A model generated the notes under the pieces. It was not told where the DNA came from and made no database searches. It saw nothing but the letters and a program-made list of their open reading frames with translations. A stretch of DNA of 64,000 nt, taken from contig WTPW01000090.1 of the NCBI GenBank assembly GCA_009809945.1, positions 15,367 to 79,366 on the forward strand. The letters are read 5' to 3'. The stretch comes from Gigaspora margarita. Taxonomy: Eukaryota; Glomeromycota; Glomeromycetes; Diversisporales; Gigasporaceae. The translations under genes were made by a program, and so were the position numbers. Every line of letters starts with the position of its first letter. The stretch's first letter is position 1. This document shows positions 43,911-56,673 of the stretch, piece by piece.

Positions 43911-44737
43911 TATGAAAGTGCAAATACAATAAAAAAAAAGAAACAAGATGAAAAAACAAAGAAAAAAACTAATTGTAATAATTACAAAACTAATTATCTA
44001 TTATAAAAATTATATAATACTATATGGTACCACTACTGAGGTATTATATGTAATAAAACAAAAAACATAAAGACAAAAAATGCTAATTTAAAGTCATATG
44101 AAATTTCTATGTTCATCCAAGACATCTTTAACATATCATTCACTATTGACACTATAGCCAAATACTTCACTCATGATGCCAATTCAAATTAGGTAAGCAT
44201 AGCCCCAATTTGGAAAGAATAAACACTGCTAATCTTTTGGAGAGAGTAAACCGAATTGCCCACTTTTTTGAAATTTCAAAAAGTTCAAAGGAGGCCTGAA
44301 GGCTTATTTGCAGTTTGTAAAAGAGAGTGGTTCCTTTTTTGTTTTTTCAAAGAATACATACAAACTTCTATTTTCTCTCGGTCACCAAATATATGCCCTA
44401 TTTTTTCAGTAAGTGATAAACTCTAAGCTTGTTAGCAGGTAGTCTATGAGCTCTACCTCTAAATAACAAGTACTGCTCTTTTGCAGTAAGTGATAAACTC
44501 TAAAACTATTAGCAGATAGTCAATGAACTCTATTCCTAAATAATAGGTGCCGTCTTATTAGAGTATTTCATAGTTTGTTTTCTGTTTGTATTAATTTTTT
44601 GAAAAAAAGTTTTTGGTATTTTTGAGTACAAGTAATCATTGAAAAAAATTAGTATGTGCTATTATTTATAAATTAAAATATATATTTTTTATTTATTATT
44701 ATACATTATATTTTAAATTAGAGTATTGCTAATCTTA
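43911..44737. repeat. AT-rich DNA with a 76-base tandem duplication
   Basis: CAGTAAGTGATAAACTCTAA followed by TTAGCAG(G/A)TAGTC(T/A)ATGA and CTCTA occurs twice at about 44409-44560. 44190-44290 is the shared block noted at 38605. No gene. Confidence 0.5.
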
Positions 44738-45030
44738 ACAGGCTGTGAAATTCACAACCCTGTATCTGACCAATCAAAATTGCAGAATCGGCACTATCTG
44801 CAAATTTTCTTTGTGTAACAAAAACAAAGTATTTTTTACAAAAAAATCAAAAAATCACTTCTAACTTAAAATTTTGTCTATGAAACTACTTTTTTTTATA
44901 CAAAAAAAAAAACTCCTTGCTAAATTTTACTATAAAATTTGCTATTTATTACAGCCCTAACCCTAATCCTAACTTAAATAGAAAACTTTTTTGAAATTTT
45001 TTAAAACAGGGTGTGAATTTTACAGCCTGT
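44738..45030. mobile_element. 293-base MITE with ACAGGCTGT ends
   Basis: Ends ACAGGCTGTGAAATTCACAA then CCCTGT, and the complementary ACAGGGTGTGAATTTTACAG then CCTGT. Inside is ACAGCCCTAACCCTAATCC. No clear target duplication. Confidence 0.65.
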
Positions 45031-46234
45031 GAATTGAAGTAATTTTCTTTAAATTAAATATATATTTTTAATCAATATTATATATTTTATTATATATTAT
45101 TATATATTCTTTACAAAAAAAAATAAAACCCAAAAAAATGAACTCTAAAAAAAATGAAAAAAATAAAAATGAAACTGGTTATTTTCACACTTCATCACAT
45201 ATAATTCTATAAAAAACTAGTCCTATATGCTTATTTTCACTCACTCGCAGTTAGCTATTATTTTGCTCCTTTGTTTTAACTCTCGTATTTTCTTTGACTA
45301 TTTCTTTTGTTTTGGCTATTACCTTCATTATGCTCTTTTTTCTAAATACTTTCTAAAAATACTAGAGAAGTAAAAAAATAAAAAAATATTTCTTAGAAGT
45401 ATTGGTATTCTTGCAAAGTGAAGAAGAAGTTAGTATTGATGTTCTTGTAAAGTGTATTAAATAATACACAAGGATGTGTTATTTCACTAAAGAAGTTAGG
45501 AATAAATAATAAAATAAAAATTAAAAAATAAACAAAAAAAAAAATAAACAAAAAAAAATATAAGCAAACTAAATAAAATAATAAAGGAACCCAAATCTCT
45601 ATTTTTTAAAGCAAGAGTTCGTGTTCTTGCAAATTCAGAAATTGCTAAAAGTCAGGTTAATGTTTGCAAAATGCTAAAAAAGTCTGGGTTGGTTTTCTTG
45701 CAAAGTGTTCTCACAAAGTGCCAAAATATAATAAGCCAAATAAAAAATAAATAAAGCAAAATCTTGTGAAAACTTGCAAAAACTTGCAAAAACTTGCACT
45801 TAACTAAATCAGTTGTATGTTCTTGCAAAGTATCAAAAGTTTGAGTTGGCTTGCAAAGTCAAATCAGTAGTCCTGCAAAGTGCCGAAAAGTTGTTGGTTT
45901 TCTTGCAAAGCACTAGAGAAATTAGATTGATGTTTTTGTAAAGTGCGAAATAAAAAGAAAAAAATTAAAAAATAAAAAAAAAGAGACAAAAAAAAAACAA
46001 AACAAAAGATCTAATTATAAACAAAAGATCTAATTTGATTTTGTAATACAGAGCTTGCAGATTAATTTTGAATATAATCGAACTATTTTGAATATTAGTC
46101 CAAGTAGGTTGCATGAAGGTTTTAAAGTTTGATTTATAATATTAAGTTATATAGATCATGGCTAATTTTGGTTAAAGGGTGCTTATTTTCAAATATTACC
46201 AATTATTACAGGGGTGCTTTATGGTAAGTATAAT
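45031..46234 (-). repeat. Minisatellite-bearing repeat copy 3 and flank
   Basis: 45170-45340 matches the complement of 2040-2220 (GGCTATTACCTTCATTATGC, CACTTCATCACATATAATTC). 45395-45960 carries degenerate TTCTTGCAAAGTGC units. No coding potential. Confidence 0.5.
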
Positions 46235-46405
46235 AGGACCCTGAAATATACATAGATAGGTTAGATATTACTTATTTTTGGAGGTTTTATACAAATCTTT
46301 CTATTTTTGGTAATTTTTGCATATTTTTGAGGTTTTTTTGTAGATCTTTTTATTTTTAGTAATTTTATAATTAACCTGACCTATCTATATATATTTCGGG
46401 GTCCT
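46235..46405 (+). mobile_element. AGGACC MITE, copy 3
   Basis: Ends AGGACCCTGAAATATACATA and TATATATATTTCGGGGTCCT; the exact 8-base repeat AGTATAAT flanks it (46227-46234, 46406-46413). 171 bases. It fixes the family's boundaries and target length. Confidence 0.85.
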
Positions 46406-48402
46406 AGTATAATTGTACAAAAATTTATAATTTGATTAGGCAATTGTTATATAATTGTATAACAATTTAATGTTATACAATGTTCAATATTTACTATTTC
46501 TGGTCCAATGGATTGGACTAAACTGGACATAGATGGTCCAAATGTTTATGTCCAATATCCAGCTAAATACTAGATTTAGCATAGCAAGATTTTATTCAAT
46601 TTGATTATTTAAGCAAAAAAAATTGCATTTTTTTTAGATTTTTGGTTCATTAATTTCAATCTTGAATGGCTATTAATTCTTTGCTTTCTTTATAATAATT
46701 ATAATAAACTAACTATTTTTATATTCATTTATATCTTTTCTATCTACATATTCACTATCATTTTTATATTATATTTACTATTATTTTTATTATTATTTTT
46801 ATTGTTATTTTTACTATTATTTTTACTATTATTTTTATTATTTTTTTCAATTTTTTTTTCTGAATTTATTGGGTTTATGAGTTTTGTAAAGTTTAAAATT
46901 AAATTATCTTTAGTTTTATCCATTGTGTTAAAAATTCTACAATATTTAAAAGACTTCTAATCATATTAATATTAATAGTTTTTCAAGTCTCTTTTATACA
47001 GATAGCAACCAGGATACTTCATTTTGCTAGCCTTAGATATTTTTTGATTCCTTTATCTATTCATAAATTATAAAGATTTCATATCTATTAAAAAAGAGTT
47101 TCTAATTTTAACTAAAAAAAAATTTATCAGGGTATTATATATCAAAAATGTACTAAATAAACAGGATTAGGTACTCTAAATAAAAATATTTAGAACCCCT
47201 AAAAACTTTATAAAAACTAAAATTGGAAACAGGTTCTTATATCTAATATATATAATACTATATAAAACCTCTTTTATTCAAAAGTTTTATTCCAACTCTA
47301 AAAATAATAAGAAAGATAGTTTTTTCTTGGTTAATTATATTTTCTTTACTTTTTTATTTATTAGATTTACTTTGATTTAAATTATTTATTCATAGAAACA
47401 TCAAATAGTTGTAAGCAACATGTTAAACCTTTAGAAATTAAAGCCAAGTCAGTATTTTTTTTCAAAAATGCTATTTTATAGGATTTGTTTTGTAGCTAGC
47501 AAAAAATCCAAGATTAACAAAAAACACAAATTATTTTATTGAGTTCAAATATTTTTTACTCATCTAAAGATACGAAATAATTAAATAAACTTTAGCTCAA
47601 CTATAGTATGCATCTATTCAATCTACTATAATATCTTATTTTTATTCATTATTTTAAAGAGTTTGTATATATAATAACACCATTAGAAAAATTTTTATAA
47701 GGTACTTTAATTGCCAATTCAAATAAGATTAGCATTATAGCTATATTATTACTATATTTAGAATTAGAAATAAACAAATAAGTAAACAATATGAAAAGTT
47801 TTTTTTATACTAAATAAATATTTTTTTAGAGAACTTTTTATTATTTGATTTTTTGATTTTTATGTTTGACAAAACAATTAAAATTTTTTAAAAAAATATA
47901 TTCGATGAATTTAAAATTAAAAGTTAATAATAAAAACCTTTTTAATTTTAATAAAAATTTCAGGACATGTGTTTTTTGATATTCTAAACAAGTTTATTTA
48001 ATTAATAATATCGATTGACATAGTAAAATTTAGACCTTACTATGTAGCAACTTTCTGTGAATTTTTATTATAATAAATACTTTAATATTATTAGCTATTT
48101 TACTATATATATATAGGATGTGATAAGTGAAAACCCCCTCCTTTCAAAAAATTATATAATTTACTGCACTTCTCTAAGTTTTATTCCAATAGGTTATCCT
48201 TCAAAGTAAAAAGCAATATTCTTCATATATAATATGAATTGCTTCAGGTACTATTTAGAAAGTTAGTACTTTACAGTTATCATTTTTCAATTTTTACTGA
48301 TTGAAAAATAATTTAGCAATTCTTGATGCAATAGATTAATAATAATAAATATAGTTCATATTTATTGTTGCAGATCATAATAAAATCAGATTATTGTAAA
48401 AT
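46406..48402. other. AT-rich DNA with one microsatellite
   Basis: A (TTATTATTTTTA)n-like run is at about 46780-46850. 47830-48040 holds the inverted ATTATTTGATTTTTTGATTT pair also seen inside the AATAAGCTACC elements, so a decayed relative is probable. No gene recognised. Confidence 0.4.
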
Positions 48403-48406
48403 TTAA

Positions 48407-48801
48407 GGGTAGAGTGTAATGACATCATTTTTACTATGAAACTTATTGTTATAATCTTTGGTAACACAAAATGTCTAATATAATATGTTATCGAATATTC
48501 TAGATTTTTTATTTACTATCAAAAACTGGTTTTAAACTTGTTTTGTCCGTCGCAAAAAAATTTTTTCTATCGCAACTATCGCTAACTTCTTGACATATTT
48601 TTTTAAAAAATTATAAATATAAAATATTAAATTTTTTGCTTCGAAATGAAAATTCGAACATCAAAAATACCGAAAATATAATTTTTTTATGATATAAACA
48701 AAGTGCATTTTTATTTAACCATAGTAGCAAGTTTTTGTATGCTGTGCTACATAATACAACAATTTTACTATTATTAAAAATGATCGACATACACTCTATT
48801 C
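48407..48801 (+). mobile_element. 395-base TTAA-target MITE, copy 1
   Basis: Starts GGGTAGAGTGTAATGACATC and ends with the complement-like CATACACTCTATTC, with TTAA on both sides (48403-48406, 48802-48805). Near-identical in layout to 51654-52040 in the opposite orientation. The TTAA target is piggyBac-like; the superfamily is not proven. Confidence 0.75.
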
Positions 48802-50130
48802 TTAAGAGTCTTAATTTAAAAATATAAACTTTATCAAATTTACTCATACTCTTTTTCTAATAATTCTAACTCTAAACTCTAACTTAACTATAAAAAAAAC
48901 TAACAAAAAAGGCCCAAAATTTTTAAAAATCAGATATAAAATAAGTTAAATTTCATTATAATCTGATTTTATTAGAATCTGTTATATTTATTAATGATAT
49001 TAAAAAAATAAGGCTGCTAAATTGTAGCAAATTAGCTAAATTACAAATAGAGGCTGTTTTTTATGATATTGTTTTTATATTAAATATTATTAGCTTTTAA
49101 AATTTGTAAAACTTTTAAGTGTTCTGCACTATATTATAAAATATAATTTGTTCTTATAAGCAAATCATTATTATAAAAAGTAGTTATAAATTGATTAAAA
49201 TTTAAAAAAAATTTAAAAAATTTTTTATTAAATAAATTTTTAATTTCATTATTTAATTAATATATTTTGAGTAGTATAAGTTTAAAATTTTAATAATGAC
49301 TTATATTTTTTATATAGTAATTATATGAATTTTATTTTTAAAATTGCAAATAACTTTTAATTAATTAATCTATTTTGAATAATTCAATTACCAGAATATT
49401 TGTCTTGATAAATGATTCTACAAATCTAAAATTATTAAAATTTAATTATAGAATTCCAAAATAATTTAAAATTTAAAGTATTAGTTTATAGTAACCCATT
49501 ACTATAGCAATCTTATAATTGATCAATAAAAATTAAACATATGATTTATATGCTTAATTGAGTATTTAATTCATGTGATCAATTTTTATTAATCAATTAT
49601 ATTACTTTATAAAAATAAAGGCGATAAATCCCAAGTTCAGATCTGATCAAAATAATATAGTAATACTAATTAGGGGTATGCTATTTACTATGTGATTTTT
49701 ATCATATATACATGGTCTAAAGTGATGATTATATCTATATATTATATTAATTAATCAGAATTTGATAGAGTAATTATACTATATATGGATGAGGATGGCT
49801 ACTAAGTAAAAAATATTATATAATAAATAGTACACTCTTTATACAATTTTAATTATTATAACTTAAATTAAAAACAAAAAAAAAAAAAAAAACCAATATT
49901 ATAACAATTATAACTATAAAAAAAAAACTATAATATCATGATGATTCAAGAAAATACCCAAAGTAACAAAGGTTATGAAATAATAGCACAATTGGTATAG
50001 AGTTTTTGAAAAGCATATTAGCTAATTTTCTTCTGTTCCAATATTATTATATTCAAAATTCAAAAAAATTAGCATAGTGTTTTTGCAAACTGCATTTTTT
50101 CTTTTATGATTCAAGATTATTAAAGTAATA
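48802..50130. other. AT-rich DNA with a shared 120-base block
   Basis: 48805-48930 resembles 56557-56690 (TTAATTTAAAAATATAAACT, CTAACTCTAAACTCTAACTT), a dispersed repeat of unknown type. The remainder is AT-rich with no frame. Confidence 0.4.
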
Positions 50131-50449
50131 CTGTATATGTCCGAAAATAAGCTACTACCTAAAATAAGCTATTCCCCTAATTTTTTTCAAAAATCTTAAA
50201 AAACCCGTTAGCAGTTGCTACATATAAAAGTCTAAATTTTACTAAGTAAACCTCAAAAGTGCTATAAAGTAAACTTGTTTGCGACTTCAAAATACACCTA
50301 TAGTAAAAATTTGGTGTCATTTGGACAACTATTAATTAGTACATTTTTTAATTTTTTCAAAAAACCCAATATTTTAAAAATAAGCTATTCCACGTTTTTC
50401 TGTATAATTTTTTGGCCAAAAAAGGTAGCTTATTTTTGGACACATACGG
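50131..50449. mobile_element. AATAAGCTACC-type TA-target MITE, 319 bases
   Basis: Ends CTGTATATGTCCGAAAATAA then GCTA, and the complement of GGTAGCTTATTTTTGGACAC then ATACGG, TA on both sides (50129-50130, 50450-50451). The small version of 42004-42769. The open frame overlapping it is chance. Confidence 0.75.
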
Positions 50450-51653
50450 TAGAATCTGAATCTTCAAAAATAACAGTACCAGAACAACAAAGGTCTAAAA
50501 TTACTAATAAAACCCAAACAACAAATCTATATATACTGAATAACCAAAGTCAGAATCTCCATATTTTAGAATTTTCAAAAGCAACAACACCAAATAATGA
50601 AAGCCTAGAATTTCTATACTCTATAAAATGGTACTGTAATAAAAAAAAAAAAAAAAAAAAAGCAAAAATGAAAAAATAATATAACTTGAAGGATTCTGGT
50701 TCTAATTTCTACTATCTGGCCTTCCAGAAGGCAAATCTACAAAAAGTTAGTATTATTAGTTCAAAAAAAGAAAAAAAAACAATCAATTTATTTTACAAAT
50801 CTAGTTTTAATTACCAAATCAAACACAACTTTACAACAGTTTTAGGACTCTAATCCAAGATTTTAACAATGGTTGCTAATGGCTCTAGTAATAGCTCTAG
50901 TGATAACTCTAACAATGAAGCCCTTAAAGAGAAAAAAAAACCAATAATTATCAAAAGAATAATTATTGTTTATATATAATTGCCAATTTTAAAAATAATT
51001 GGCTAATCATATAGTTACTATAGTGATAGATCACTATTTAAAATTTTTCTAAATTTTATACTGTTTTAATAGTATTTTTAGAAATAATTTTAATATTAAT
51101 CTATAATTTATTTTAAATAATTTAATTACTATAATTTAAATTATCTTAAAATCCTGTAATTAGATTTGAATAATTTTGAGCTTGTAACATCTATTAAGAT
51201 AAACATTTTGGTAGTTAAATTATTTAAAACAGATAAATAGATTAGAAGTTATTAGTAATTTTTTAAAAAATTCAAATTACTATACAAAAACTAGGTTTTG
51301 TTAAAAATTTTAGATAAAAAAAGTTTTTACAAAATTTTAAAAAATATTTAGAGCTATTAAAATCTTTATTATATAACTTAAGATATTTTAAAAAAAATAT
51401 TTAATAAGGTATTAATTTTTTAAATTAATAGTTATTTGCTTTCAAAAACTGTTACAATATACTACTGGTAGTACAGTGTGCTCCTATTTATTAATATTAT
51501 CAAAGAATTATTACAATCTACTATATAAATAATATTAACAAAATTATTATTTATTATAATATTAGTAATAATAAATTGATATTTTTTTAATAACTAATTA
51601 TTGTTTATTTTATTTTATATTAATCAAAATAAAACAAATAGTAATTAGATTAA
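50450..51653. other. AT-rich DNA, nothing recognised
   Basis: Poly(A) of 21 at 50639 and Lys-rich chance frames; no gene, TIR or array recognised. Confidence 0.4.
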
Positions 51654-52040
51654 GGGTAGAGTGTATATCAATTATTTTCAATAATAGTAAAATTGTTGTA
51701 TTATATAGCACAGCATACAAAAACTTGCTACTATGGTTAAATAAAAATGCATTTTGTTTACATCATAAAAAATTACATTTATGGTATTTTTAATATCTGA
51801 ATATTTATTTCAAAGCAAAAAATTTACTATTTTATATTTAATTTTTTAAAAAAATATGTCAAAAAATTAGCAATAGTTGTGATGGAAAATTTTTTGCAAC
51901 AGACAAAACAAGTTTAAAACCAGTTTTTAATAATAAATAAAAATCTAGAATATTCGATAACAATTATATTAGACATTTTGTATTACTAAAGATCATAACA
52001 ATAAGTTTTATAATAAAAATAACGTCATTATACTCTACTC
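51654..52040 (-). mobile_element. 387-base TTAA-target MITE, copy 2 (inverted)
   Basis: Starts GGGTAGAGTGTATATCAATT, ends ATTATACTCTACTC, TTAA on both sides (51650-51653, 52041-52044). Shares TGCTGTGCTACATAATACAA and CTAGAATATTCGATAAC blocks with copy 1 by complement. Confidence 0.75.
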
Positions 52041-52264
52041 TTAAAGTTTAACAAAAAATAATATTTAAGGATGTGGCGACTTAGGGAAGTTGTTAAGTTG
52101 TTACCCCAAGTGACAGATCTAGGGTTCAAATCCTACTGGCGATGCTTTGAAAAATGGACCTATGGTATGGTAACTAATGTCTTGTTGATCAGTTGGGTAT
52201 ATTATCTGTAATTCTTGGTTACTATTTAGAATGGAAGCTTTTGGATATATTTGTATATCATTAC

Positions 52265-52503
52265 TATACATGGTGATGAAATTATTTTGGGTTTCAGGAC
52301 CCGAAATTAAAAAATTTTCCCGAAATTGTTTTTGATCTATTTTACTTAAAACCCAAAATTTTTTGATTCTTTTTTTGAATAGACAAAATTATAAGGAACA
52401 TAAATATATAAATTTTATTTGCTCTTCCTTATAAAAAATTTTAATTTATTTTACAAAACCCAAAATAGGCATTTTTCAAAAATCAATTTCAGTGGCATCT
52501 ATG
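52265..52503. mobile_element. 239-base hAT-like MITE nested in S1
   Basis: The 8-base repeat ATCATTAC flanks it (52257-52264, 52504-52511). Ends TATACATGGTGATGAAATTA and the complement of AATTTCAGTGGCATCTATG are imperfectly complementary. Alignment to S1 copy 1 shows the segment is extra. Confidence 0.75.
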
Positions 52504-52661
52504 ATCATTACACAGACAAATCCAAGAGACTGGAGAAATAAAAACTCTTTTGGCAAGTTCCAAGTAAGGAAGTAGCAAAGATCTTTGACAGTGCTACCAA
52601 AACCAGAGAATTGGAAACCAGAACCAAAATACTAGACAAAAAAAGACCCTTTGGGATGGGG

Positions 52662-52992
52662 CTTTACTTATTTGTACTGGTAATACAAACTTCTAAAAAG
52701 GCAACTACCAATCAGTGAGTTCAAATTTTGATTGTTCCAGATCAGCCTGACATGAATTCTGAACACATATAGAAGAAGAAAAAAGTGAAAATACACCAAA
52801 ACTAGTGTTTAAATCAACCTTTGTGCACTAATTAAAAATATTGAAAATGAAATTTTACATATAATGGGCAGCTATTTATAGCTATACCTTCTAAAGCTGA
52901 TCTTCTAACTCTAACTTTGTGTTTTTACACACTTTGTTTATTTACAAAATTTAATTTTCTTTTTTGGGTTGTATTACTAGTACAAATAAATA
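52662..52992. mobile_element. About 330-base MITE nested in S1
   Basis: Extra relative to S1 copy 1. Inner ends TTATTTGTACTGGTAATACA and TGTATTACTAGTACAAATAA are complementary. Flanks TTGGGATGGGG and TTGGGACGGGG are a 9-11 base duplication with one change. The interior matches 10241-10420. Confidence 0.75.
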
Positions 52993-53813
52993 AATCCTTG
53001 GGACGGGGGTCCACCAGCCTAGCTGCCAGAGTCATACTGGAAAAAAGAACCTATGTTATAGAAGTAGGTACCAAGAGAAGAAAGAGCCATAGTGGCACCT
53101 AATGCCGGGTGAATCGACCTTTTCGGGCTAACTAGTTTGGAAGTTTGGAAAGTTGGTGTAAGGACCGGTAGGATAGTAGAGGTAGGTGCTAGAGTTGGAG
53201 CAAATCTTACAAGAGCAAGAAGTAGGTATTGGTAAGAGGGCAGGGGTAATATTGTCTTGCAAGTATTGGCCTCAGCCATAGTGATAATTACCAAAGTGTA
53301 GGTAATACCTGTGTGGAACAGGAACTGCTCTACCAAGTTTTCTGTCAAGGATAAATTAGTCCTAAGGGTGGTAATTAGTATTTGGTATGAACTCCAGGTT
53401 TAGAATAGTGGCTGTACCAGTGATACAAGATGGGTTGGCAGGTGGAACAGGGATCAGAAGGTTTAAATAGGCAATTCCTATAGTTGGGTTGCAGGTATGA
53501 CAGCTAGTGTGGAACCTTAGGGCTGGACCACTTAAATTAGATACCAAAAGTGTACGTGTGGCTAGTTGTATCCTTGTCATTGTAACAAATGCCAGTATCC
53601 CCTTAAGTGGGATACTGATGGCCCTAAATATCTTGAATAAAAAATTCCCAAGTCCCAAAGATGAACACTTTGAATTATTAAAAAAAAAAAAAACCAATAT
53701 TTAAAAATTTTTTTAACCAAAATTTTACAAAAAAAAATTTTTTTTGTTAAAATATTTTAAAATAGGTTTATAAACAAAATTCTAAATTAAAAATGTTTTT
53801 TTTTTTAAAAAAA

Positions 53814-53972
53814 ATTATAATACGACAGGGTGAAACCCGCGACGAAATAGTTACGTTATTGATACAGATATCCATCTAACTATCCTAAAATAGTACCCTA
53901 ACCCTAATTAAGCTAAATCTGCATCAATAACGTGATCATCTCAGCGCGGGTTTCACCCTTTCGTATTATAAT
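53814..53972. mobile_element. Palindromic MITE (ACAGGGTGAAAC family), copy 2
   Basis: Ends ATTATAATACGACAGGGTGA then AACCCGCG, and the complementary CGCGGGTTTCACCC then TTTCGTATTATAAT, with inner GTTACGTTATTGATACAGAT and its complement. 159 bases, nearly a full palindrome; centre AGTACCCTAACCCTAATT. Confidence 0.75.
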
Positions 53973-56660
53973 TACTTCAATTTTTATTTTTATTCCTGAT
54001 TTTATATTCTAATTGGTTAATCAGAAGATACGTTTACAGTATTACAATATATAGTAATAAATAATAATAAAAAAACTTAAAATATTTAGTATATAATTAC
54101 TTTTACTTTTATATATAACTTAATAATAAACACAACATAAATATTTTGAAATTAATAAACTTTAAACAAAAAAAAAAAATACTGTACGTGTATAAAAAAT
54201 TTTTTTGTATAGACTTTATACTATGTATATATTCTCTCAAAAGCTAGCTAATTAATCGGTACAAGGTATTCTAAGTAAAAATGTTCTACGTTTTTAAAAA
54301 CCCTTACACTAACTTTAAAACTAACCCTAATGTAAAATAATTATGTCAAAAATTTTATATACAAAACTAAAAAAAAAATAAAAAAATAAAAATTTAGTAT
54401 ATAAAAGCATATAATACGTAAGTATAATCAAATTATATTAAAAAAGATAAAGTAAATTGAATTTTTTTGACTTACAATCTAAAAATAAATATTACGCAAA
54501 AATAAAACTATATATATATAAAATTAAGACTAGGAGATTATTTTACTTTAAATATTAATATAAGCAACATGACACATTTAAAATTTTCAAGATCTATAAC
54601 TTTAAATTTGCATAATTTTAAATAATTGGGCTGAAGTTTAAAAAAAAGTTGTTGGTTAAAATCATAAATATTAATTATTTTCGTGTCTTTTACCTTGAAG
54701 TTGATACATCCAAAGTTAAACGTTAATAATTGATGCATGCACCGATATTTTTTAATTTTTAAGCACAACTGTTATTTACAAATTAAAGTTCATTGCTAAT
54801 TACATATAATGGACGTTGTGTTGCGCAGATATTTATGCAAGTTATATCCTCTGTATATAGGTAACAAGAGTATTTTCCTGACTTAATCATAAGAAAATGA
54901 GTTATTAATTTGATTTTGGTAAATAACGATATCAAACACCGAATGTGAAAGAAATTCTTATCCCTGAAAGCTTAATATAGTAATCATGTAATAATATCAT
55001 TGCCACAATTTTGTAATTTTTACAAAGATTGCTTCTTATGAAACTTCGAAATCTTGAATCCTCGAAATCTCGTGATACATAGTACAAATAATATTTACAA
55101 AATAAACATACGTACGTACGTACGTATGAATGGACGTGCGTATGAATGGACGTGCGTACTTATCTGTTATATTGTTAACCCAAAAAATTTAGCAGACAAA
55201 TCAAATTTCAAGATCAGATAGAACGCATATGAAATGTCCTAATTAAAGTTGACGGCCGAAAAAAAAAAAAAAAAGATACCATAGAAACCGACCGAAAGTG
55301 CGTCGACAAAAATTTATTTATTTATGTTTATATTATATTTATATATTTGAAAAAAAAAGATTATATTTTATTTTATTTTATTATAGGCCAAATGAATGAA
55401 AAATTTAAAATTTTTAACAATTTACTTATGATTTTGACATTTTCGGCCTCAGCACAATGAATTTACCGAAAGTATTTCGGCACTTCAACTCTAATAAAAA
55501 AAATGTTCTTACGAAATTGGTGTAATCATAACCTTTTGATTCTAACCTAGCAGCAAAACCTACCTTAGCCTAACGGAAATTTTTGAATATGTACGCTAAG
55601 ACATCCTTAATTATATAATATATATATATATATAAACATATATTATATAGATATATATATTCTATGTATATCTGATATTAATATATATATATATATACAT
55701 ATATTTAATATCTTAACTATCAAGAAACATGGTATTTTTTCTTAATTATTTTCATTTTCATTACAAATTAATTCTTTTTATGACCGAATAATATGCTAAA
55801 GTTTAAAGAAAATATTTTCAATTTAAAACGTTAAATTAGATCTATTCACATAAATAAGATACGAAAAACAAAGAAAAAATTATACAGTACTGTACAGTTA
55901 TTGCTTAATAATCTAATTACTGGATTAGAGTAAAATTATACTAAATATGTTATATAAAGATGCAGGGAGTGATTGGACGCACGAAAAGGATGCATCAAGT
56001 AACTGTAGGGATTATTGCAAGCATCTTCGCAAAAACATAACGCAAAAATCCTCAACCTTAGTCACGCAGGGTCGATTGGATGTTAATTACTTGCAGTATT
56101 GACGAAAATTGATAAGTAACATAAAAAAAATATCATGAGGTTAATACATTGTATGTGATGTCAATATTTACTGACCTTGCTTTGTAATCATACATGCTTG
56201 TTTGTATTATGCATACAATTAATCTAATAACGGTAAGCCAAGAACACAAAAGTAATATAGCATTTCGCATAACAGAATTTCCATTTAACAATACGCATTG
56301 TTTTTAATTGATTTACCGATCTATTTGGAGGGTCACAATAATCGTAATCTAAGGGAACTTTTTTGGGAGCAACTATGGTATTTAATTTCTTAATGCTAAA
56401 TCATTTATTCAAAACAAAAAAAACCGACAAAGAAAAAAAGAACCTTCATTTATCCAAAAAATCCGTGTTCCAATCCGAGAGTCCTTAATGACCTCGTGAC
56501 CCTGTAATCGGATTTGAAGTCAAAAGAATGAGATTATTAATTGTCGCAGCTAAAGGGTCCTCAATTTAAAAATATAAACCTTACCAAATCCCACTTTTAC
56601 TCTTTTATTATAAAAGCTAACCCTAAACCTAACTATAATAAAAAAAATTACACCCCAAAA
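53973..56660. other. AT-rich intergenic region
   Basis: No gene recognised. It holds a GTAC run (55109-55126) followed by two ATGAATGGACGTGCGT units, a (TA)n block (about 55615-55700) and the dispersed block at 56557-56690 shared with 48805-48930. A short start-like frame at 54809 (MDVVLRRYLCKLYP) ends at a possible donor but has no support. Confidence 0.4.
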
Positions 56661-56673
56661 CATTTTGAAATTT

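Larger units (their letters stand above)
52069..53695 (+). mobile_element. tRNA-headed SINE-like element S1, copy 2, twice interrupted
   Basis: Head GGATGTGGCGACTTAGGGAA with B box GGTTCAAATCC (52123-52133), then the same body as copy 1: TTTGGCAAGTTCCAAGTAAG, GTAGGTACCAAGAGAAGAAA, GGTAATACCTGTGTGGAACA, TGTAACAAATGCCAG. A-rich end and a flanking AATATTTAA repeat (52060-52068, 53696-53704). Two MITEs sit inside (52265-52503 and about 52662-52992). Older than copy 1 judging by divergence and by those insertions. Confidence 0.8.

Noticed and set aside
50275-50679. 134-codon forward frame
   Set aside because: It starts inside a MITE and ends in a poly(A)-coded Lys run; composition is that of AT-rich chance translation.
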